In this document: piece by piece, positions 1 to 4,789 of the stretch
How positions within the stretch are numbered: position 1 is the stretch's first letter
Layout of the letters: each line of letters opens with the position of its first letter
Notes under the pieces: generated by a model
Database searches by the model: none
What the model was told of the DNA's origin: nothing
What the model saw: the letters and a program-made list of their open reading frames with translations, nothing else
Translations under genes and position numbers: made by a program
Assembly: GCA_016795125.1 (NCBI GenBank)
Contig: JAEUIG010000453.1
Location: 1 to 6,125 of the forward strand
DNA length: 6,125 nt
Origin: Planctomycetaceae bacterium
GTDB lineage: Bacteria; Planctomycetota; Planctomycetia; Planctomycetales; Planctomycetaceae
Direction: 5' to 3'

Positions 1-702
1 GTCGGGTTCATGCCGGACTTCTTCGGCGTCTACGACGACATGACGGTGCTGGAGTACCTGGAGTTTTTCGCGTCGACGTACCGCATTCATGGGCCGCAGC
101 GGCGAAAGATCTGCGAAGAGAAGCTGGAACTGGTCGACATGACCTTCAAGCGCGACGCGATGGTCAGCCAGCTTTCGCGCGGGCAGACCCAGCGCATCGG
201 CCTGGCCCGCACGCTGCTCCACGATCCGCAGGTGCTGCTGCTCGACGAGCCGGCGAGCGGCCTTGACCCACGTGCGCGGATCGAGATTCGCAACCTGCTG
301 AAGCGCCTCGGAGAACTCAACAAGACCGTCATCGTTTCCAGCCACATTCTCCCCGAGCTGGCGGACGTCTGCACCCGTGTCGGCATGATCGAAAAAGGGG
401 TGATGATCGTCGACGGGTACGTCGATGAAGTCATGCGCGAAGCCCGCAAGGCGCTGCTGCTGCACATCCAGGTCACCGAACATCATGAAAAGGCCGCGCA
501 GCTGCTCGAACAGCATCAGGACATCTCCGCCGTCACGATGAAGGGGCAGACGGTGATCGCCACGCTCAAGGGGGGCGTGCTCGATTACAGCTTCATTCCG
601 CAGATGCTGCTGGAATCTGGCTTCCGGCTGAAGCTGTTCCGCGAGGAGGAGGTCAACCTCGAGACGGCCTTCATGGAACTGACCAAAGGCAAGCAGCAGT
701 AG
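1..702 (+). CDS. ABC transporter ATP-binding protein (ABC-2 type exporter), 5'-truncated
   Basis: This is the ATPase subunit of an ABC exporter. It would hydrolyse ATP on the cytoplasmic face of the membrane to drive a permease that is not in this window. The reading frame is open from the first base (Val-Gly-Phe-Met), so the true start and the Walker A loop lie upstream; the first internal ATG (position 10) is not a plausible start. Numbering from base 1, the Q-loop region is GFMPDFFGVYDDMTV (about 2-16), the signature is LSRGQ (58-62), Walker B is VLLLDEP (78-84), the D-loop is SGLD and the switch His is in SSHILPEL (about 115). After the nucleotide-binding domain comes a C-terminal extension of about 80 residues, usual in ATPases of ABC-2 exporters. 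The canonical Q-loop Gln appears as Asp, and the signature is LSRGQ rather than LSGGQ. The family is certain; the substrate is unknown. Confidence 0.93.
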   Translation, partial: VGFMPDFFGVYDDMTVLEYLEFFASTYRIHGPQRRKICEEKLELVDMTFKRDAMVSQLSRGQTQRIGLARTLLHDPQVLLLDEPASGLDPRARIEIRNLLKRLGELNKTVIVSSHILPELADVCTRVGMIEKGVMIVDGYVDEVMREARKALLLHIQVTEHHEKAAQLLEQHQDISAVTMKGQTVIATLKGGVLDYSFIPQMLLESGFRLKLFREEEVNLETAFMELTKGKQQ

Positions 703-704
703 AG

Positions 705-739
705 AAGGGCCAAGGGCTGAGGGCGGAGAGTCGAGGGAG
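705..739 (+). repeat. Period-7 purine-rich degenerate repeat after the ABC gene
   Basis: Directly after the ABC stop codon the + strand reads as five consecutive heptamers: aagggcc, aagggct, gagggcg, gagagtc and gagggag. The consensus is roughly (A/G)AGGGNN. The last unit overlaps a small hairpin, gggagc (735-740) pairing with gctccc (749-754) around an 8-base loop. That hairpin has no T-run and is not a convincing terminator. No protein is suggested here. The copies are degenerate, so chance contributes, but two more period-7 runs occur in the next gap. Confidence 0.55.
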
Positions 740-830
740 CAATGTGCGGCTCCCGAATGTCGCTGGCGGCTTCGCGCCCGGTCGCGTCGGCGGCGTCGGT
801 TCTTTAACATGCGGAAGCGCCATTGTTGTG

Positions 831-924
831 GCCGGTCTCCGACCGAGCCACATGGCGCGACCGAAGGTCTCCGGGAATTCAGGGAGACCTGCGGTCGGTC
901 GTGCGGCGGTGTCAGGAGACCCGC
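831..924. repeat. Nested imperfect palindrome upstream of pyrE, possible dispersed repeat
   Basis: The core is a hairpin. Bases 858-863 (cgaccg) pair with 892-897 (cggtcg), one A/G mismatch follows (864/891), and 865-872 (aggtctcc) pair with 883-890 (ggagacct) around a 10-base loop. An outer copy of the same heptamer shares the axis: ggtctcc at 834-840 and 866-872, and ggagacc at 883-889 and 915-921. All four copies are symmetric about 877.5, and each pair is spaced by 32 bases. The left arm also holds a small hairpin, cggtc (833-837) with gaccg (841-845). There is no T-run after the stem, so a simple terminator is unlikely. It looks like a mobile-type intergenic palindrome (REP or MITE-like), or a leader structure for pyrE. 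The pairing is directly visible; the nature of the element is inference. Confidence 0.7.
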
Positions 925-967
925 GCCGAACAACGCGTTGACCGTTCCCCGCAGCCGCACCGCCTTC

Positions 968-1525
968 ATGTACGACAGCCTCGCCTTAAAAGACCTGTTT
1001 CGCGCCCGCGCCCTCCGCTTTGGCGACTTCACGCTGGCGTCCGGCAAAAAGTCCACTTACTACGTGGACAAGATGCAGGTCACGCTGCACTCGCACGGGC
1101 TGCGGATGATCAGCGAGGGGTTCTGGGAGGCGCTGCGCGACGTGCAGTTCGATGCCGTCGGCGGAATGACGATCGGCGCCGATCCGCTGGTTGGCGGCGT
1201 GCTCACGATTGCTTCGCAAGCGGGTTGCGACCTCAAGGGGTTTCTCGTCCGCAAGGAGGCCAAGGGGCACGGCACGCAGAAATTCATCGAAGGTCCGCTG
1301 GCGGCGGGTGACCGCGTGGTGATTGTCGAGGACGTTGTGACGACGGGCGGAAGCTCCCTGCTGGCGATCGATCGCGTCCAGGAGTTCGGAGCAGAGGTCG
1401 TGCAGGTGCTCGCCATCGTCGACCGCATGGAAGGGGGAGCCGCAAACTTCGAGGCCCGCGGGATTCCCTTCCTCTCGCTGATGACCATCGCCGACTTCGG
1501 CATCACGCCGCCGACTGGCGGATAG
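968..1525 (+). CDS. pyrE: Orotate phosphoribosyltransferase
   Basis: The enzyme joins orotate to PRPP to give orotidine 5'-monophosphate, the penultimate step of de novo UMP synthesis, in the cytoplasm. The ATG at 968 gives 185 residues, normal for bacterial PyrE. Visible motifs are the N-terminal orotate/PRPP site FTLASGKKSTYYVD (21-34), the flexible catalytic loop VRKEAKGHGT (94-103) with its Lys and His, and the PRPP-binding motif VVIVEDVVTTGGSS (117-130). The frame is open further upstream to an ATG at 809, but that extension would translate the palindromic repeat, has no PyrE similarity, and precedes a complete N-terminus, so 968 is chosen. No Shine-Dalgarno sequence is visible before it. 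pgi follows on the same strand after 94 bases. The stop codon (TAG, 1523-1525) forms the start of a repeat array. Confidence 0.95.
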   Translation: MYDSLALKDLFRARALRFGDFTLASGKKSTYYVDKMQVTLHSHGLRMISEGFWEALRDVQFDAVGGMTIGADPLVGGVLTIASQAGCDLKGFLVRKEAKGHGTQKFIEGPLAAGDRVVIVEDVVTTGGSSLLAIDRVQEFGAEVVQVLAIVDRMEGGAANFEARGIPFLSLMTIADFGITPPTGG

Positions 1526-1550
1526 TCGATAGACGATGGTCGATGGACTG
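1523..1550 (+). repeat. Period-7 degenerate repeat starting at the pyrE stop codon
   Basis: Four consecutive heptamers can be read: tagtcga, tagacga, tggtcga and tggactg (consensus about TRGWCGA). The first unit begins with the TAG stop of pyrE, so the array abuts the gene exactly. The unit differs in sequence from the purine-rich arrays nearby but has the same period. Confidence 0.55.
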
Positions 1551-1577
1551 GATCGCTCCCGGACGTTTTGAGACAGG

Positions 1578-1612
1578 TTTCCGCTTTCCGCTCTCGGCTT
1601 TCCGCTTTCGCA
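1578..1612. repeat. Period-7 repeat of the unit TTTCCGC before pgi
   Basis: Five consecutive heptamers can be read: tttccgc, tttccgc, tctcggc, tttccgc and tttcgca. Three copies are identical. On the opposite strand the unit is purine-rich (gcggaaa), similar in base composition to the array at 705-739 but in the other orientation. The run ends seven bases before the pgi start codon, so it occupies the place where a ribosome binding site would sit on the pgi message. That region is pyrimidine-rich and lacks a Shine-Dalgarno sequence. Confidence 0.7.
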
Positions 1613-1619
1613 CGCTCCC

Positions 1620-3044
1620 ATGCCCGAACCACTCCGCTACGACCCGTACGCCGCCCGCGTGCTGATTCCTGAACTCGCCTGGCAGGAACTGGAGCCGAAG
1701 CTGCAGGGCGCTCGACAGGAAGTCCTCGACGACGTCGCCATGATGCAGGCCGGCGCACTGGTTCCGGCCGCGAAGCAGCCGCTGGACGCCGGCTTCATCG
1801 AATTGCCGGCAGTCCTGCTGCGCGAGGCGGAGGCTCGTCGCAACAGCAAGAGCCTGCTTAAACAGATCGAACGCGCCTCGTTGCGGCTAAGGCGGCAGAT
1901 TGACCGCCTGGTCCTGCTGGGCATCGGCGGATCGTACATGGGACTGCGGGCGCTGTTTGAAGGTCTCTGCCCGCCGTTCTACAACGAGCTGCCGCGCGCG
2001 AATCGCGGCGGCCCGCGGTTGTATTACGAGGGCGAGAACCTCGATAACGACGCCGCCCGTTCGCTCCTCGAACTCCTGCAATCCGAGTGCACGAAACCTA
2101 CGCGCCTCGCGCACCGCTGGGGCATCGTTGTCATCAGCAAGTCCGGCGGCACGCTGGAAACCGCAGCGGCGTTTCGCCTGTTCCGCGAAGCGCTCGAACG
2201 CTACTACGGCGCGGATTCGCCCCGCTCACGCGAACTGGTGATTCCGATCACCGGCGAGTCCGGCAAGCTGCGGACGTTTGCCGAGCGCAAAGGCTATCCC
2301 GCCACATTCCCTGTTCCCGACGGCATCGGCGGGCGGTTTTCGGTGTTCACGGCGGTCGGCCTGTTTCCCGCTGCCGTCCTGGGCATCGATATCCGCGCGC
2401 TGCTGCAGGGCGCGGCCGATATGACCGAGCGCTTCAAGACGGCGCCCTACGGCTCTAACCCGGTGCTGGACTACGTCGCGGCGAGCCACCTGCTGGAACG
2501 CGATTACGGGGCGAACATCCGCGTGCTGTCGACCTGGGGCAAGCGGCTGGAGGCAGTCGGGCTGTGGTACGACCAGCTCCTGGCGGAGAGCCTCGGCAAG
2601 CCGAAGGATGACGGGTTCGTCGGCGCTACGCCGATCACCGTCGTCAACACGCGCGACCTGCACAGCCGCGGGCAGCAGCATCAGGAGGGTCGCCGCGACA
2701 AGCTGATCACGAATGTCATCGTCGAAGCACCGTCCCTGGAACCGTTGCCGGTGCCGATGGTTCCAGACGCGGACGATCAGGACCAGCTCAATCGACTGCG
2801 TGGCAAGACCTGGCCCGACCTGATGTCGGCCGCAATCCAGGGGACGAACCAGGCCTACGCCGACGTCCAGCGTCCCACCGCCGATATCCGCCTCCCGCGC
2901 CTCGATGCCTACGCACTTGGCGAACTGCTGCAGATGCTCATGCTCGCGACGGTCGTCGAAGGCCGCCTGCTGGGCATCAATCCCTACGGACAGCCGGGCG
3001 TCGAGGACTACAAACGCAACATGGGGCGGATTCTCTACGGCTGA
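1620..3044 (+). CDS. pgi: Glucose-6-phosphate isomerase
   Basis: The enzyme interconverts glucose 6-phosphate and fructose 6-phosphate in the cytoplasm, at the branch between glycolysis, gluconeogenesis and the pentose phosphate route. The product is 474 residues, close to the shorter bacterial PGI class (about 450) rather than the roughly 550-residue type. The sugar-phosphate site is spread over GIGGSYMGLRAL (101-112) and ISKSGGTLETAAAF (172-185). The two family signatures are present: DGIGGRFSVFTAVG (234-247) and LLGINPYGQPGVEDYK (450-465). Likely catalytic residues are Glu323 (AESLGK), His348 (DLHSRGQ) and Lys465 (VEDYK). The ATG at 1620 is the natural start, with no Shine-Dalgarno sequence; a period-7 pyrimidine-rich repeat lies just upstream. 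It is co-oriented with pyrE and could share its transcript. It converges with the next gene, leaving 36 bases with no recognisable terminator hairpin. Confidence 0.97.
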   Translation: MPEPLRYDPYAARVLIPELAWQELEPKLQGARQEVLDDVAMMQAGALVPAAKQPLDAGFIELPAVLLREAEARRNSKSLLKQIERASLRLRRQIDRLVLLGIGGSYMGLRALFEGLCPPFYNELPRANRGGPRLYYEGENLDNDAARSLLELLQSECTKPTRLAHRWGIVVISKSGGTLETAAAFRLFREALERYYGADSPRSRELVIPITGESGKLRTFAERKGYPATFPVPDGIGGRFSVFTAVGLFPAAVLGIDIRALLQGAADMTERFKTAPYGSNPVLDYVAASHLLERDYGANIRVLSTWGKRLEAVGLWYDQLLAESLGKPKDDGFVGATPITVVNTRDLHSRGQQHQEGRRDKLITNVIVEAPSLEPLPVPMVPDADDQDQLNRLRGKTWPDLMSAAIQGTNQAYADVQRPTADIRLPRLDAYALGELLQMLMLATVVEGRLLGINPYGQPGVEDYKRNMGRILYG

Positions 3045-3080
3045 TCCGCCCTGGTGTGCGAATGCCAGTAACGATTTCCG

Positions 3081-3953
3081 TCACTCACCACGTCCGGCCA
3101 GCCAGTCGCGTACGTACTCGCCGTAGGTGGCGACGAGCTTGGCCGTAACCGGGCCGGGGCGACCATTGCCGATCGGGCGGCCGTCGACCTGTGTCACCGG
3201 CAGCACTTCCGACGTCGTGCCGGTCAGAAACATCTCATCCAGCGAGTCGAGTTCGGCGAGCTTTGCGGAGCGTTCCTCAATCTCGATGCCGGCTCGCGCG
3301 GCCAGCTTGACGACCAGTCCGCGCGTGATTCCCGGCAGAATCTGCGGTCCCAGCGGCGTCGCCAGGATCCGCCCCCCCTGCACGGCGAAGATGCTGGTGT
3401 GCGAACCTTCCGTGATCGTGCCGTCGGCCGTCACGAGCAACGCTTCCTGGCAGCCCGCTTCGGCCGCGGCCTGCGCCGCCAGGCAGTTTGCCAGCAGGTT
3501 GACCGACTTGATGTCGCAGCGTCGCCAGCGGACATCCGGAACCGTCAGCAGTTTTGCACCGTTTTCGCGCCAGGCGGCGTAGGGATCTACCGCGATGGCG
3601 TCGACATAAATCAGTTCGTTGGGCGTCGCCGGTGGATTCGGAAACCGGTGCGTGCGCGGCGCCTCGCCGCGGGTGATCTGCATGTAGACCATTCCGCCGT
3701 CGATGCCGCTGTCGCGCAGGGTCGCGTGCATCCGAGCTTCCAGCCGGTCGACATCGGACTGGATCTGGATCTCGTTGAGACTGCGCCGCAGGCGTGCCAT
3801 GTGTTCGCTGAGCAGAAACGGCCGGCCGCCGTAGACCCGCAGCACTTCGTAAATGCCGTCGCCGAACAGGAACCCGCGATCCAGCACCGACACGCGAACA
3901 TCGGCCAGCGGCATCGCCGTGCCGTTCCAGTTGGCCCACGGAAGCTGCGCCAC
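3081..3953 (-). CDS. dat: D-amino-acid transaminase (fold-type IV PLP enzyme)
   Basis: This is a class IV aminotransferase whose best match by motif is D-amino-acid transaminase, which moves the amino group between D-alanine and 2-oxoglutarate and so can supply D-glutamate for peptidoglycan. Numbering from the GTG at 3953 (290 residues; Bacillus enzymes are about 283): DRGFLFGDGIYEV (25-37) with Tyr35, APRTHRFP (98-105), PLP Lys149 in RCDIKSVNLLAN (145-156), Glu182 in TITEGSHTS (179-187), ILPGITR (205-211) and LTGTTSEVLPV (243-253). Tyr35, Arg100 and His102 correspond to the substrate carboxylate-binding trio of Bacillus D-amino-acid transaminase. The GTG is preferred because AAGGA lies eight bases before it and the N-terminus then matches the family. 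An in-frame ATG at 4016 would add 21 unconvincing residues. Related alternatives are branched-chain aminotransferase, aminodeoxychorismate lyase or an R-selective transaminase; the PRxH motif argues against these. Confidence 0.85.
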   Translation of the reverse strand: MAQLPWANWNGTAMPLADVRVSVLDRGFLFGDGIYEVLRVYGGRPFLLSEHMARLRRSLNEIQIQSDVDRLEARMHATLRDSGIDGGMVYMQITRGEAPRTHRFPNPPATPNELIYVDAIAVDPYAAWRENGAKLLTVPDVRWRRCDIKSVNLLANCLAAQAAAEAGCQEALLVTADGTITEGSHTSIFAVQGGRILATPLGPQILPGITRGLVVKLAARAGIEIEERSAKLAELDSLDEMFLTGTTSEVLPVTQVDGRPIGNGRPGPVTAKLVATYGEYVRDWLAGRGE

Positions 3954-4389
3954 GCCGATGATCCTTACTGAAACAGGTCCTTGTGAACGGCCCCAGATGC
4001 GAGCCTCGCGCATCATGGCAGAATCGCCGGCGCGCGTGAAGCGGCCGCGACTCCGACAACTCGCTGGGAAATCACGCCCCGGAATTGCATTTCCGGCCTA
4101 TGGAGTCAGGCAGTCCGACCCGGCAACGACCTCAGTTCGGGCACCGCTGCTGTTTCCCGCGCGTTTCGGGATTTCCATCTCCCAATAAAATGCCGTAAAA
4201 GTGACGCAGGTCTGCGCGGGCTTGTCCGCAGCGATGGAAACAGTAGACTTTCGCACTGCGCCGAACCGGGATACAGGCCTCGGGGGGGGCGCCCGACGGC
4301 ACTCGATCAGCGGATTCGGTGCGAATTGAAGGACGTAACGCCGGCGTTCCGGCGGCCTGAAGAAAACACAGGCCTGCGAGTCAGGCGCA
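3954..4389. other. Intergenic region between dat and tRNA-Ser; divergent promoters expected
   Basis: No convincing gene is seen here. The region must hold the promoter of dat (minus) and that of the tRNA (plus). Visible features: an inverted repeat ccggaa/ttccgg (4079-4084, 4091-4096); an AT-rich island (4183-4201) containing TAAAAT (4186-4191), a possible -10 element but without a good -35; an arm pair ctgtttcc (4150-4157) with ggaaacag (4236-4243), and a competing pair tttccatc (4172-4179) with gatggaaa (4233-4240), both enclosing the AT-rich island; a GC hairpin cgccgg/ccggcg (4339-4344, 4349-4354); and a weak pair gcctga/tcaggc (4355-4360, 4381-4386) just before the tRNA. None of these is assigned a function. 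Confidence 0.5.
3962..3966 (-). promoter_or_regulatory. Shine-Dalgarno site AAGGA deciding the GTG start of dat
   Basis: On the minus strand AAGGA is followed by eight bases and then GTG (3953-3951). This is the clearest ribosome binding site in the window and is the main reason to choose the GTG over the in-frame ATG at 4016. Similarity of the resulting N-terminus to D-amino-acid transaminases agrees with this choice. Confidence 0.65.
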
Positions 4390-4476
4390 GGAGAGGTGCC
4401 AGAGTGGCCGAATGGGCCGGTCTCGAAAACCGGTAGGCCCGCAAGGGTCTCGGGGGTTCGAATCCCCCCCTCTCCG
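4390..4476 (+). tRNA. tRNA-Ser(CGA)
   Basis: A class II tRNA of 87 bases. The acceptor stem is ggagagg (4390-4396) with cctctcc (4469-4475) and discriminator G at 4476. The anticodon stem is ccggt (4417-4421) with accgg (4429-4433). The loop CTCGAAA (4422-4428) gives anticodon CGA (4424-4426), which reads UCG serine codons. A long variable arm (4435-4450) has a six-pair stem (one G-U) and a GCAA loop, as expected for tRNA-Ser. The T arm is five G-C pairs around TTCGAAT (4457-4463). CCA is not encoded (CTTA follows the discriminator), so it must be added after transcription. Confidence 0.97.
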
Positions 4477-4490
4477 CTTAAAACGACATC

Positions 4491-4528
4491 GAACTCGCAA
4501 GTTCCAGCTGTCCGGGGCTTGCGAGTTC
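4491..4528 (+). terminator. Strong hairpin after tRNA-Ser, possible terminator
   Basis: gaactcgcaag (4491-4501) pairs perfectly with cttgcgagttc (4518-4528). The stem extends inward by two G-U and two C-G pairs (4502-4505 with 4514-4517), leaving an 8-base loop. It begins 15 bases after the tRNA 3' end. The following sequence is atgcttt, only a weak T-run, so intrinsic termination is possible but not clear. It may instead help 3' processing of the tRNA precursor. Confidence 0.45.
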
Positions 4529-4599
4529 ATGCTTTGGGGCGGTCCTTCTGGATTCCCCGACGTCTCCTGGGTGACGTGTTCTGAACCCGGATTCCGCGA

Positions 4600-4735
4600 G
4601 AGGGAGCGTACGCACAGGGAGGGTCACTCCCCTGTGCGGCCGGAGCACAGGAGCAGGCCGCACACAATGCGAAGCCTGCTCGGGAGCGGAACCTGGGCAA
4701 CGGGCCGCAAACTGCCCGAACGTCAGATGCTCCCA
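4600..4735. other. Cluster of consecutive stable hairpins, possible structured RNA
   Basis: Three stems follow each other in the gap (4477-4789) between the tRNA and the aminotransferase. Stem A: cgcacaggg (4611-4619) with ccctgtgcg (4630-4638). Stem D: gagcaggc (4651-4658) with gcctgctc (4674-4681), continuing across a two-A bulge into cgca (4659-4662) with tgcg (4668-4671), around a five-base loop. Stem C: gggagc (4682-4687) with gctccc (4729-4734), enclosing cgggc/gcccg (4701-4705, 4714-4718). Alternatives exist: tgtgcggcc (4633-4641) pairs with ggccgcaca (4656-4664), excluding A and D, and gggagc at 4602-4607 could also pair with 4729-4734. It could be a small RNA on either strand or the 3' UTR of the minus-strand gene. 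The SRP RNA, tmRNA and RNase P signatures I know are absent. No coding potential is evident. Confidence 0.35.
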
Positions 4736-4789
4736 TGAACTGAACGTAAGGTTGCAATACTCCGTTCCCGGCGACGTCTGCCGCTGCGA

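Noticed and set aside
735..754. gggagc/gctccc hairpin as terminator of the ABC gene
   Set aside because: The stem is only six pairs, with no T-run after it; recorded as a small hairpin only.
809..967. N-terminal extension of PyrE from the ATG at 809
   Set aside because: It would translate straight through the palindromic repeat, produces a low-complexity Arg/Gly-rich peptide, and precedes an N-terminus that is already complete.
3045..3080. Bidirectional terminator between the convergent pgi and dat genes
   Set aside because: No inverted repeat or T-run is visible in the 36-base gap.
3399..3971. 190-codon plus-strand open frame opposite dat, and similar long antisense frames opposite pyrE, pgi and the aminotransferase gene
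   Set aside because: They are shadows of clearly conserved genes in GC-rich DNA and have no family motifs.
4390..4476. tRNA-Ser as an integration site for a mobile island
   Set aside because: No duplicate of the tRNA 3' end, integrase or phage gene is visible in the window.
4396..4757. Open frames of 61-108 codons overlapping the tRNA and the hairpin region on both strands
   Set aside because: They run through the tRNA gene or inverted repeats, show no recognisable domain or start signal, and open frames of this size are expected by chance in GC-rich DNA.
4477..4789. SRP RNA, tmRNA or RNase P RNA after the tRNA
   Set aside because: The conserved core sequences of these RNAs were looked for on both strands and not found; only the stem-loops support an RNA.
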